Of a stretch of 64,000 nt of DNA, positions 42,996 to 55,294 are shown one piece after another. The stretch is from Telopea speciosissima (taxonomy: Eukaryota; Streptophyta; Magnoliopsida; Proteales; Proteaceae). The notes under the pieces are model-generated. The model saw nothing but the letters and a program-made list of their open reading frames with translations. It searched no databases and had not been told where the DNA came from. The DNA is taken from NCBI RefSeq assembly GCF_018873765.1, contig NC_057923.1:9188413-9252412 (forward strand), in the 5' to 3' direction. A program made the position numbers and the translations under genes. The stretch's first letter is position 1, and each line of letters starts with the position of its first letter.

Positions 42996-43147
42996 TTTTT
43001 TGTCTGGAAATGTGGCCTACCCCAGCACTTCCATATGTCTATCTCTCCCCTCCTCAAAATAAGGGGTAGAGGTGTCTTTTCATATGGGGAGGAGAGAAAT
43101 GGATTCATAGGAGCGTTGGTGTAGGCCACACTCCCAGATAGAGTTTG
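42996..43147. repeat. MITE-like inverted repeat
   Basis: Starts TGTCTGGAAATGTGGCCTAC and ends with the approximate inverse (GTAGGCCACACTCCCAGATA). The inner parts CTCTCCCCTCC and GGGGAGGAGAGA are also inverse. About 150 bp. Confidence 0.6.
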
Positions 43148-43784
43148 TTTTCCAAAAAAAAAAAATAGGATTGAGTTTCTTGGCTACATAACGTACATTA
43201 GCACTTTCCTTAGTTTATATCTTCCCATAATAAGGGCAGATATGTAATTTTATAAGAAGAGTATGCTACGCAGCCTGACAGCATTTTTTCCCCCAAAAAT
43301 ATTTATACCAACCAGTAATTTTTATTTAACTTCACCAGAAAATCTACTATGTTAACAAAAAATATTAACTCTAATGGCAAATTAATGCAAGGAGTTAAAA
43401 TTTCTACCAAAAAGAATTGGAGTGTTGATTTCGATAGAATCGGATTAGAATCGGTTGGAATCAACCAATTGTATTGGATTTCTAGGTTCATGCTGATTCT
43501 AATTGAATCGGAGTGTCAGACTCAATAAAGGCCAATCGCATTGCCGATTCCATTTACTTGAACCTTGATGCCATGTTACAGTCCCTAGATGCATTTCACC
43601 AACCTGAATTTGATAATGATATATTAATAGACCACTTTAAATTAATTTTTTAAAACCATTTATTATCCTTAACCTAAAGGAATTTTAGGAATAAAATAAG
43701 GGCAATCTAAAGTAGGTGTCAAATTCTAAATACACATAGAGAGGTGTCATTCGGACAACGAAAAAAAAAGCTATGAGAGAAAAA

Positions 43785-43975
43785 ACGATATCTGGGTGCG
43801 TGTAGTGCAGTGCCTCTGTACCCAAACAAAGAGGTGGGCGAAATGACAAACATGCACCCATGGAAAGATGGAATTTCCTAGGATTGCAACGATCATTTCG
43901 CACACCCTTGTGTCCCTGGGCACAGCGACACCGTACCACACACACCCAGGAAACGTTATCTTTCCCTTAAATATA
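43785..43975. repeat. Short dispersed repeat (family of 41,490)
   Basis: Shares GAAATGACAAACATG, CCATGGAAAGATGG, GATCATTTCGCACACCC and ACGTTATCTTTCCC with the copies at 41,490 and 59,700. No coding. Confidence 0.5.
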
Positions 43976-46084
43976 AGACCCAACCAGTGGTCGGGGGTAG
44001 GAGGATGTCTAATAATTGAATGGCACATCTCTTGATGCACAAAAAAAAATAACTTAGATGGTATTGTTGCTTGTCCGGATTCTGTTGGAATCAACTAGTC
44101 ATTTTCAACACTGAGTATTTATGGTGGGAAAAGCTTTTTTAAGCCCCTAAAGTAGAGTGTGGTGGCATTTCTGTGTCTATCTTTTTGGCTCTTTCTTATT
44201 CACATGAAATGACATTATTGCCAATACGGGTGCAAGCGTGTCCCTGACGGCCCGAGCTTGCCTTGAGCCTGAATAAGCTCTGGGTTGAGATATTTTACCC
44301 CTGAGGGCGGGTTAGGGGTGAAAATTTCTGACCCTGAATCAGGACCAAGTCAGACCAGGGTTGAGGCCTCGGGCTGAGCTTGGCCCTGCCCAAATCGACC
44401 TTATCTTTTTCTTCCTCATGTTCTTTCTTCTTTTTTTCTTTTCCTTCTTCTTCTTCCCAACCCGGCCAGGTCATGCTCCCATCCCTCCCATGGTCAGGGC
44501 CAATTAGGGTCGGCCAACCCAACCTTGTTGCAGCCCTATTTGCCATTCAATGCACAGTATCATTTTGCCACACTTCATTGGTGCACTCCTCTATGCCGCT
44601 TGCTTAGAAAATCCTCTCCTATTTATGATATATCAGTATATGCTGTTTTAGTTTTGGCATTGCATAAGGAACTCCTTCAAAGTGAGAATGTAATACAATG
44701 GACTACACAAGTACTTTCATTAGCAAAATCCTCTTTCAATACTATTGATTCTCTTGGGGCAAATTTTATTGAGCATAACATCCGGCTAGAGATAATCCCA
44801 AGAGAGGATTAGATTTTCATATTGGTGTCAAATAATTGGTAAATTTATTTTTTTACCCATTAAGTATGGCATACTTTTTTCTTTTGAGAGTAAAATCTTA
44901 TTTCATATATGTACTCAAATAAAAAGTATGATAATAGTTCTTGAAAATGACATAATGATAAATCATTTTCAAATGATTTTGAAAACCTTATATTACCCTT
45001 ATTTTAAAGAATTTTTGAGAATAAGACAAGGGATAATTTAAAAAAAAAAAAAAGATTACATGTTCTAAACACGTATATAAATCTATCATTTAGATAAAAC
45101 CTTATAAATTAGCATATACATATATCTCATGATACATCGATACTCCCCAATAAAATACTCTTGTCCTATTGGTAGAAATGATTTCTACACTCATATAGGA
45201 ATCTTTCCTACATGTTCATTTAAAATATTTCCACGTCGATAGATGATATGGCTATTCTAATGATTGGATAGAAAGTTCATGATCTGGATTAATCATATGC
45301 CAAATTTTGGAGCCTAATTCAATCAAAAAGCTTCCTATGCTTGGCCATGGTACTCCAACCACTAATGAGTAGTCTCCCATAGCCTCCTAGATTTTAAAAG
45401 TTTTGTTTCTCCATGTGGAAAAACTTCGATATGTATGAAATTCGACATGTGAGTAGAAGGCCTAGGATCTACAAGTCCACAAAATTTAAGTATATTTTAC
45501 TTGCCACATGGTGTTTTTTGTCATTTAAAATGAGCATATGAGAAATGTTCCTATCATGGACATGTAGGTGTTAGATTCCCATCTAATTGTTTTTTAATTT
45601 TTAAACATGCACAACACTCAATGGACCCAGTTTTCTCTCATCCAAGCTTTTTGCACCTATCATTTTTGATGGATGAATGAGTCTTCAGAAACAATGTCAA
45701 GAGCATTTCAGACATTCGTACAATGAATGGAGTTATTATCAAAATAAAGTGGTGGATAGAGTAAAACATTCTCCATACATTTTCTCTTACTTTAATTCAA
45801 ATTCTTGCATTGCCTCTTCTAACTTTCACTTTTCAACCTAAAAAGATATGTTTCTCTTAAACCACTTATTAAATAGAATAACATCTTTATATGGATATTG
45901 TACCTGCTTTTGCCCCACTCTGACTGAACTAGAATGGAGCCAATATCAATCAGTTCTAAGTTGGTGTAGATATTGTTTAGTATTTCTAGCTGTTTAGTCA
46001 CATCCTATTTTGACCATGTACGCTACCATGATTTCATAAATAGTCTTTTATTGTTGCTTCAAAAATCTTAACCAAAAAAAAATA
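43976..46084. other. Gene-poor stretch
   Basis: AT-rich, without a credible gene on either strand. 44,390-44,470 is a pyrimidine-rich tract (TTCTTC runs) and 45,035-45,055 an A-run. Confidence 0.5.
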
Positions 46085-47697
46085 GGGTTTTTTTCAAATG
46101 CCTCCCTGAAAATGTCCATTGATCCAAATGTCCCTTTGCAATTTTTCTAATCTTAAAGTCTCCCTTATTTTTAACAAATTGTAGTATTTTGGTCTAGTCC
46201 GTTAATTTGGGACGTTAGATGTTAGTTTTAGGGAGTGTAATGACCAAAATGCGCTTATGACTAAAACCAACAAAAATTAAAAAATAAAATGACCAAATTG
46301 CCCTCATCTTCCCCAAATGGATTAGGGTTTGAAACTGAAAATCAACCATTTGGGGAAGATGAATCCCAAAACGGTTAGGGTTTGAACCCATCTGGAAAGC
46401 AAGGGATCAGAAGAACAAAATGGTGGATTCCGAGACCACACCACTGCTTGTAAGTTATTGTTGATTTGAAGATCAAACCAGACCTTGCAGCTGGTTATTT
46501 TCTCTGTTCCTACTGCTAGTCCGAGTGTACTGATCTCTGCAAACTGAAGGCCTTTGCTGCTGATATTTTGGGATTGAAATATCCCCCTAAGGAGTCACAC
46601 TCGACCAGCATTTGAAGGAGATCTGACCTCTGGGAGATATTAAGATCTCCCATCACTGCCTGCGGCTGACTTGTCCCCAAGTTTTCCTCTGCTGCAACTT
46701 TGAAGAGCTATATCTTAGCAATCACCTATTGGAATTGGGTGATATTTGGAGCCTAGGACCTTCACATAGAAACCAACACTCTAACTGAATTAGGTTGTCT
46801 TTGGATCACTGCAAGGGCTGATGCCAGATTTCTCCTTTGGTGATCTAAATTAGGGAAGTTTTGCAACTGCAGTTCCAGCCATCAATTGAACCTGATTTTT
46901 GAAGAGCTGATTCACCATATCATTCTTTCCATTTGTTGGTAACTTCCTCCCTAATCCATTGACTGATACTGTGGTATTTAATTCCAAGTTTAAATCTGAA
47001 AATAGACTCTGTTCTGAGCATGCGATAGTTGAATGGAAAATGTCGAGTGAAATATGCTTCATAAACGAAAGTGTTTTCTCCATTTACAGTGAAATTTATT
47101 CATTTTTCATGGTTTATCTTTATGCATTTGGGAGGAGAGCCAGATCCTACAAAGCTTACAAATTTTGTTAGATGACATCTGTTGGTTACTTGGTTGCCTC
47201 CATGGATTTAAAAGTTCCCAATTTTGAGCGCCCAGTATCGTATCCAATTTCATGTGTTGATATTATAAATCCCAACTCTCTTGTGATGTTTGCATTTATC
47301 AAACTTTGAAACTGTGTCTTCAATTTCGTTGAGCGCCCAGTATCGTATCCAATTTTTTCTTCTGATCCTTTGCTTTCCAGATGGGTTCAAACCCTATCTG
47401 ATTTGGGGAAAAAAATTTCAGTTTCAAACCCATTTGGGGAAGATGAGGGCAATTTGGTCTATTTATTCTTGAATTTTGATGAGTTTTTATTAGAGGGGCA
47501 TTTTGGTCATTACACTCCCTAAAACTAACGGCTAACGTCCCAAACTAACGGACTAGACCAAAATGCTACAATTTGTTGAAAATAAAGGGGAGTTTAGGAT
47601 TAGAAAAGTTGAAAGGGGGCATTTGGACAAATGGACATTTTCAGGGGGGGCATTTGGACAAATGGGCATTTTCAAGGGGGGCATTTGACAAAAACCC
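46085..47697. mobile_element. Mutator-like element with about 340-bp terminal inverted repeats
   Basis: The left repeat 46085-46425 and the right repeat about 47355-47697 are reverse complements over almost their whole length. Shared landmarks are GGTCTAGTCCGTTA, GGGAGTGTAATGACCAAAATG, GACCAAATTGCCCTCATCTT and GAACCCATCTGGAAAGCAA. The flanks are a perfect 9-bp target duplication AAAAAAATA (46076-46084 and 47698-47706), as in Mutator-like elements. The 930-bp centre has no transposase and no protein I recognise. GAGCGCCCAGTATCGTATCC occurs twice (about 47,227 and 47,332). The right end repeats its terminal 30-bp phrase (CATTTGGACAAATG). Confidence 0.88.
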
Positions 47698-47854
47698 AAA
47701 AAAATATTGCTTGAGAAAAATTTAGGTTAAAAAAAAAAAATGAAAGGATTCCTAACATTATAAAGGTTTTCCTTCACCCTGATGAAGAGATTCATTCGTG
47801 ATGTAACGCTACGATTGAACTTTGGGTTCATCATTAACTCTCGGGCAAGATTCA

Positions 47855-48029
47855 GATCCTCTACTATCCAGCTGCCTCGTCCTGTCGTGTTGGGCAAACA
47901 CAGCAAGGTGAGAAATGATTGCCCTACCCTCACTTGGGCAAGGCATTCGGGCAGGGGTAAGGCAATTCTTTCCCACCTTACTGTGTCTGTGCAACACGGC
48001 AGGACAGGGCAGCTCGGTAGTAAAGGATC
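47855..48029. repeat. Foldback element
   Basis: Left arm 47855-47930 and right arm about 47957-48029 are inverse: GATCCTCTACTATCCAGCTG against CAGCTCGGTAGTAAAGGATC, and CTGTCGTGTTGGGCAAACAC against GTGCAACACGGCAGGACAG. A hairpin of about 175 bp, short enough for a MITE. Confidence 0.7.
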
Positions 48030-48516
48030 CAATTTTGTTAAGTCTCACTTATATGCGATTGAAAATATTCTTTCCTAGTTCATTCATAGGATTAGATCCT
48101 ATTGTTGAAGAGATTCTCTCTTCTCTTTTCAACATAAATGAAGACAAATTGGATCCCATTAATATAAGTGAAGATTTACAGAAGGAAAAAACTTACTCAT
48201 CGTGTAGTAATTTTTATAGGTCTTCTTCATCCTACATTGCAGAGTTTCGCGTTTTGAAGCACCAGTAGCATAAGGTAACTAGGTCGCTTTTATTAAAAGC
48301 TATACCAGTAGCATATTTGTGGATTCTTCCTCCACTCACCTCCACATGTGAATGGAGTCTACTACATTCTCATAAACAAATATATTAGGAAGGGTCGTGT
48401 TGGATTTCAAATAAAGCAATGGAGAAAGTGTTGTGTAACCTTCGAAGGTTCATGCATGGAAGCAAAATTAGCAATAGGATTTCAATTCTGATTCTGTCAA
48501 TATCAATCAGAATCAG

Positions 48517-48615
48517 CTAATCCTAAGGGGTAGCTCAGTTGGCAAAGATCAACACCTCATACTTAAGAAATCATGAGTTCAGATCTCCTTGTAGCCGATC
48601 TATCCCAACAAAAAA
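48517..48615 (+). mobile_element. Short tRNA-derived SINE
   Basis: About 99 bp flanked by perfect copies of ATCAGAATCAG (48506-48516 and 48616-48626). It holds a good pol III A box, TAGCTCAGTTGG, at 48531, a weaker B box (GAGTTCAGATCTC) about 44 bases on, and ends in a short A-run. The head resembles a tRNA. It lacks the Au SINE 3' body, so it belongs to another family. Confidence 0.75.
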
Positions 48616-48626
48616 ATCAGAATCAG

Positions 48627-49289
48627 ATGAAAATTGGCTTAAATCAGTTGATTCGATTCGAAATCTAATAGAATATAATTTGATTGAATGAATTTTTCTT
48701 GATTGATTGTATGGATGATTACAGAATATATAGATGAATAGTTCCAATATTTGGTCAATAAAATCAATCGGGATGGATTCCAATATCTTGATTTTACATA
48801 TATGAGTCTAACTAAGTCCAGCTGAGTTAAGACCGATTCCCAATGAAATATAAACTGATTGTCATTTGCTTCATACATTGTTTTTGTTGGGATTTCATGT
48901 TTTTCACACCTTCTCTTTAATGACTAGCTTTTAAGAATGAATTTAATTTGAGTCCCAACAAATGATATCTGTGTTAGGTATGATAACTTTAGTGTACTTC
49001 TAAGGATGGAGAAAATCCTTTAACGAAGATATCGATTATTCCACATAGAAAATTATCAAGGTTTCACGTAGAAACAATGATCCCACATCGAATGTGAATA
49101 ACCCTCCAAGCTTTTTATGATGAGTTCTATTCGAATCCCAACAGTTTGTAATTCAGTATCCAAAGGCTTGGGATAACACTTTTTTACCCACAAAAGATTA
49201 ATAATGAAGCCTATAGGAAAGTTATTCGCATCAGCTAACATCATTTTACTATTAAAACTGATCTGTCCATGTCTCCATGACAAGATCAT

Positions 49290-49330
<41 letters not shown>

Positions 49331-50885
49331 ATGGATGGATACACGTGTCGATCTAAAACACAATATTCGTGCGAATAACTAACAAATAACCTCTAATCCT
49401 CTTTATTATTCCAAGGTAAAAGTTTTCATGCATAACCGTGTATGTACACGACTTACATTAAATGCCATCAAATTTGGCATTTATGTCAATCAAAAATGAC
49501 ATAAAAGCCCCTACACCCCTTATTTGATGGAGTTGATGGGAAAATTTCCAGTGTACGAATACCTTCCCCTTAAATGAAATAAAACCAGAAGGAGGGAGAG
49601 AGGGAGGAATTAGAAGATAGCTAGGGATTGTTTCTTTTTTGGACCCCAAGACAAGAAAGTGTAATAGAGATCAAATAAATTAGGCTTCACCACCATACAA
49701 CAAAAGAGCACTCCCATGCAAAATTAATATTTGCATAAAGAAGCTTGTACAAGAAAAAGGGCCATAGGAGAACCCACTAGTACTAGTGATGCTTCTTCAT
49801 TATTGCCAAGGAAAGGGATATGGTTAAGCATAAAAGTGAATGCTTTTTGGCCTCCAAATCTATTGGTTTCTGTGGCATGGAATCAAAACTTGGAACTAAC
49901 CTTTAAGATTAATACAATACAAGACCAATTTATATAAATTTGTGGGGCTTGCAGGGATAAATGTGCAAAAGTGTAATGAACAACAAATCCCATAAAGAAG
50001 AAGAGATTTTGATTAAATAGTGGGAGCTGAGGTGGGGTCCTTATCAATACTGAGCTACTGTAAACTGTAAGTAGTGTCCATGAAAGGGTGTACATCAAGA
50101 GTACAGAAGAACATTAGAGTCATACTTTGTTTGGGTCCTTTATTGTGATTCAAGGAATTGAAGCCCATCCACATAATGGTCACATTGAATATTCATTTGA
50201 ATGTGCAAAAGAAAGGATTCATGTCAGTATAATGTCGGGTATGGCCGTATGGGTATTAAAGTAGATTCAATTTGGGAGTAGTACTGGAACCTCCATGACA
50301 TTTCTAATCAGTCTCTCCATGCAGTTCTAGTGAGAAACCAAGAACAGGCTTTTTCATCTTCATCATTTCATTTAATCAGGTTCATCTTTATCCTTAGGAA
50401 ACAGATATTGGGAGTATTTGAATGACACCTTTTGTAGGTGTATTTAGAACTTGTAATAGTCTTGATTGCCTCTTATTTTATTCTCAAAATTTTTTTGAAA
50501 TATTTTCAAAATAATTTGAAACTATACATACAATAATATCATTATCAAGAATTGAAAATTTACTGTCACTAATAGAAGAAGTGTGTGTGTTATACTAAGA
50601 TGACAAAAAGTAAGATTATAATTAGTCGACACCCTAAGGGGCGTCAATAAGAAAATTCCTTTTTTGAATTCATATTGTTCTTATTGTAGTAGAGGATTTA
50701 TCTACCACGGTAGGTCATTTGAATGTTGTAAAACAAGCAATTCTCCGCCTAAAGGGTCTGCCCAGGGATTTTCGAGCCTCATATTGTTGTATTGGGCATC
50801 TTGCATCATATTTTTGGTGTTATGTTTTATGGTTTACGGAATTTGGATACCAAAAGAAAAAAGAATTTACCTTCAAGTGTTTCAT
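48627..50885. other. Gene-poor stretch
   Basis: No convincing gene. Contains a (CT)n tract (49,291-49,328) and AT-rich unique-looking sequence. All frames are short and without recognisable domains. Confidence 0.5.
49291..49328. repeat. (CT)n microsatellite
   Basis: About 19 CT units without interruption. Confidence 0.95.
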
Positions 50886-51060
50886 ATAATCATATGGGAA
50901 AAAGAACGTTGTTTGGTCGGATGGCTCTTGTGCTTAGACATAGGAGCATGAGAAATTACCGCCCAAACCCTCCTGTAATAGAAAACCTCATCTATGTTGA
51001 TGCCCTTAATTGCATGCGCTCCCATTGCCCCCCCCCACTAGTGTAGTGGCTACACGTCCA
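50886..51060. repeat. Dispersed repeat with CTTAGACATAGGAGC core
   Basis: Shares CTTAGACATAGGAGCATG, GAAATTACCGCCCAA, ATCTATGTTGATG and TTGCATGC..CCC phrases with copies near 54,240-54,560 and 60,460-60,640. Non-coding. Confidence 0.55.
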
Positions 51061-51754
51061 AGCAACGATCTGACGCAATAAGAAGTATGGGGGATAGATT
51101 TCGTTCTAGCGCTCATGACCCTTCAATCTTCAAGGTAACGAAAATTCTAATTCCAATGAGGAAGAAAAGCAAACAAAGCAATTAAACTCAAGATGATCTT
51201 ATTTTGTCTTAAACGACCTTAATATAAGATGGTCGGATTACAAAGGAAAAATAAACCTAAATATAACAGGAAACGAAATGATATAGGAAAATGAACTAGG
51301 AAATTAATATTCCTAAATCGCGCACAAAATTTTGGAGGTTGTGTATACCCCTTAAGCATGTGAATTTGGCTCTGAAACCTCGGTCCAATGAATGAATTTT
51401 ATTAAACAACCCGTAGAGTACTACCTTCCATTTCCGAAAAGATATTACGGTTCTCGTAACTCCATCCTAGTGAAAAGTTATGACCCTTGGAAGTTGAGCT
51501 AGCAAATTAATACTTTCGACCCGATCAAGTGGACTTCTACCGATCCAACTGATTCAGGAATTCTTTGGAAATCTTCTCTACATAACGATCTCTTGCCCTT
51601 AATCATATAAACTACATTGTACGGACAATGAGTTCTACATGGACATACAACTTGGAGAAGAAAAAAAATGTACAATTCCTAACTACCTCAATGTTCTAAA
51701 GAGAACTATGCTTTATGTGAATGCTTCCTTTTGACACAAGCTCCCTAAAATTAT

Positions 51755-51960
51755 GAGACCTCACATCACTCTATTTTGTTCTTACATGGAACACTTGATT
51801 CTTTGCAAGATGTATGACACCCTGATTGTCACAATACAATACCGTACCTTCTTCCTTTATACCCAACTCACAAACCAAGCCTATCAATCAGATCCCCTCC
51901 TTGCCAGCCTCAACTGCAGTCATGCACTCTGCCTTAGCTTTGTAGTAGACAAGGCAACTA
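51755..51960 (-). pseudogene. copia RNase H fragment
   Basis: On the - strand it reads YYKAKAECMTAVEAGKEGI, a TGA stop, then GLVCELGIKEEGTVLYCDN and QGVIHLAKNQVFHVRTK. This is a copia RNase H domain, different from that at 28,468. Short and broken. Confidence 0.75.
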
Positions 51961-54180
51961 TAGACTAAATGAGCATTGGCCTACGGCCTTATAACGACCC
52001 TTCATTCAGAGAAAGCCTACAATCTAAACTATAGAATACATGATATCATCCCTTAACATAAAGTTCAATTTCATGGCCCACTTTCTTATTATTCTCCAAT
52101 GTCGAATATCGGTAAATATTCCTTTTAAGAAGCTAGTTTCAATTAATATTGGGATTGTTAAGGTCCATAGTGTCTTCATATACTTGAGAAGCTCTTTCCA
52201 CCTAATGCCCTAAGGTTTTGTGTGTTGAAACCTCCAAAAATTAAGCTTGCTTTTGGCAAGGATATATAATTTTCTTTATTAATTAAGACCTACCAATGGT
52301 GGTGTAGTGTTCTTATTGATTGTTTATTGCTAGAATCATCTCTATCTAGGCTTGAAAAGTGAAGCAGTTCCTGATGCTGTTTGTCCCTTCTTCCATAGCT
52401 ACAGATCGAGAGAATTTCTTGGGCCTCTTTAGTGGAAGAAGATAGCTTTTAATTAGTGGATTGCCTAGGATGCTAGTTCACTTGATATTGGAACTGATTT
52501 TATAGGACCATATCAAAGACAGATTCCATATCCCAAATCATTAATTTGTGAAAGCCTAAAAGAATTATCACCTTTTCGTATATGTTCCATGTCCTGTGAG
52601 CTTGGTTGTGAGCAGCAATTTGAAGGCACAAACAACCATTTCAAGGGCCCTTGTGAATACTAAATTATCATCCTTGTCTGAGAAGCCATTAACATGTGAA
52701 GCTTTTTGATTCTTATAACATAAAACTTTTTGTGGAGTACTTAATATTGTTTGGTTCATTTGTGTGGATAAGACTGGACCAGATTAATAATGTGCCATAT
52801 GCTATACTATAGCAAGAATATAGAATAAGGTGTTTCATCAAATATTCCCTAGTCAAGGCTAGCTTCTTTATCAAGGAACAAGCTTTCTCCTCATTCTACT
52901 CTTGTCTCATTCAAATCTCAACATATATATCTCTCTTTGTTATGCAGTTCTAGCTTCATGATCTGTGTAATATCATATTCTCCAAGATATAATCTTCTAA
53001 GAGACTTTGATATGCAATCTAGCTAATAAACCCACTTAATTCAGAGTGGTTCGACAGATGGAAAGGGGAGGAGGAATCATATCCATATGTGCCGCGTTTA
53101 ATTAAAATAAAATAGGAGATCAGTGTCGTCCCTATTGGAGTATTTAGAAATTGCATTAAATGTTGCATTTAATCCTCTTCAACTTTTTGAAAAACTCTTT
53201 TTAATTCTTACATTAAGTGCTGCATTAAGTAACTTTTGAAAATAAAATAAAAGGTAAAAAAATAAGGTTACAAATGTATCGACACTAAGAAAATCCCAAT
53301 AATTCTAACAAAAAAAAAAATCCCAATAAAGAAACACGGTGAGGGGTTAGTATTGCTAAACCTTGATTAATTATGTGATTGTCATTAATCATTTACAGTC
53401 GACATTTAAACGAGTGTAATTTTAGATGCTTTATCATTGTAAGATGATGACATATTATTTTCGGAAAAGGATGGCGTGTATATCGCTCTAACACTCCCCC
53501 TTCTCCTGAAACTTTCTCTCCTTTTTGATCATGTGGGTCTCTTTATATATACTCCTATTTACCCATTGAAGGGAGATACCATTACGTACATACATTCGAA
53601 TCGGGTATAGATCTCCCCCACGACCCCCCTTTCCCTTTTTTAGCTAACAATTATCTCAATCTATTGATACAGTAAAATAGTACTAGTACTAAATCTGTAC
53701 CATGTTAAAAACATAATATTCTAGATGATATGAGAGAGAAAATCATTAGATCCGTAAGAACAATAATTTGAATTCGTACTCTGAAAAGCAAAAGACAAAA
53801 TTTGATCTCATCATCCAAGGCCTCTGAATGTGTTCAACTGTCGCATAGTAGAACAACAAATAAAAAAGTTTTTCATTGTCATAATTGCTAAAATAAAGAC
53901 TGGTTCATGTCTTCCGATCCTTTGGATGGACAACTTGGTGACCTACCATGGAAGTACCTTTGTTCTACCACATCAGACCAAAGGTGTTTGGCTATAGGTT
54001 TTTCTTCGAAATTTATCCTCTCAAGTGCGGTGTGTTGGGCAACGCACCACACTTAAGAATCCAATCGTAAAAACATGGGCAGTGACATATTTTTATCCTC
54101 TCAAATATTGGGTGGACGATTGGATTCTTAAATGTGGTGCACTTATCACATTCCTATGGATGCTCTCACGCTTGCTCTGG
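51961..54180. other. Gene-poor stretch
   Basis: No gene seen. 53,990-54,150 has two inverse pieces (CAAGTGCGGTGTG...CACCACACTTAAGAATCCAATCG and CGATTGGATTCTTAAATGTGGTGCAC), a small foldback. Confidence 0.45.
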
Positions 54181-54239
54181 TTGGCCTCTATGTTGGTGTA
54201 GTAGCCATGCAGCCTAACAGCGAACCCTTACCCAGAATA

Positions 54240-54560
54240 TTATATAGGAAAACGATCCTTGCGAGCCTATGCCCAGACATAGGAGCATGTGAAATTATTG
54301 TCTGGCTCCTATAAAATAAAAAAAGGGCAAGAGATCTCTACTTGGTTGCATGGTATCTACACAAGTGTCTGGGCCAATGGGGGAGCACGTTTGGGTATCT
54401 ACCTAGGGGACAAAGGCATCATTTCACTGTGCCCTGTGAGAGAGAGTAGGAAACACCACCGAGTAGAGTTTTTTTTTCCAATAATAAATCCCATCTATGT
54501 TGATGTCTTTGCACATGTTCTCATTAGCCCCCACACTGGTGCAAGGGTTACACAGTTTGG
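54240..54560. repeat. Dispersed repeat, copy of the 50,886 family
   Basis: CCCAGACATAGGAGCATGTG and ATCTATGTTGATGTCTTTGC appear in the same order as at 50,886. The middle is expanded. Confidence 0.5.
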
Positions 54561-54992
54561 CAATGTTCTTTCTCCCAATATATTATCAAAGTAGAGGCAG
54601 AAGCGTATAAATAGTAGGACCGAGTTTCCTTTCAGCCATGGTGAATGGGAATCGAAATAGATTCAGATGCACGCAGGGGTATCGAAGGGTATTTTAGGGA
54701 AAATACTTAAACCTAGTAGGGATTTGCCAACCCTAGGATGATGGAGGGAAACTTAATTAGTCCTAAATAGTATTAGGTAATTAATTCAAAGGTACGTAAG
54801 AGTAAGAGTCAGGTCCCTTTTGGTTATCGTAGCTAGGTGCATGAAAATACACAAACCAAAAGCGTATGGACTATGGACCGACCCAATTGGTATAAAGCAA
54901 GGGAGTTAATTCACTGCATGTCACGTTCGAACCCAGCTAAGCTAGATATCTTTGTTGTTTCTTCCTGTCTCTCTTCTCTTATCTCTCTTTAA

Positions 54993-54994
<2 letters not shown>

Positions 54995-55038
<44 letters not shown>
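54995..55038. repeat. (TC)n microsatellite upstream of the CLE gene
   Basis: About 22 TC units about 250 bases before the CLE start codon, in the likely promoter or leader. Confidence 0.95.
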
Positions 55039-55041
<3 letters not shown>

Positions 55042-55294
55042 CAAGGTCTGAGAAAGTGCAACAAATAGAATCCCTTAACACCTATAAAGAAAATCAAACC
55101 ACTCCTTAGTCCTTACCCACCATACTACGTAACCTTCTCTTCCTTCCCTTCCCTTCTCTTCCTTTCTTCTCTTAGTCTCTTCCTTGCTTGAGAGTATTAT
55201 CACCTCTGCACAACATGTTTGTGTTGATATTGTGTCCATCTCTCTTCTTCTAAATTGAGACAAAGGAGCCGTTGGAGGCAAGGAGAGGAGAAAT

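Noticed and set aside
44295-44607. Paired frames on both strands near 44.4 kb
   Set aside because: They come from a TTCTTC tract (Lys/Glu-rich on one strand, Ser/Phe-rich on the other); no other evidence of a gene.
48531-48600. A tRNA gene at 48.53 kb
   Set aside because: The A box is good, but the arms do not close into a cloverleaf and the unit is flanked by target duplications, so a SINE fits better.
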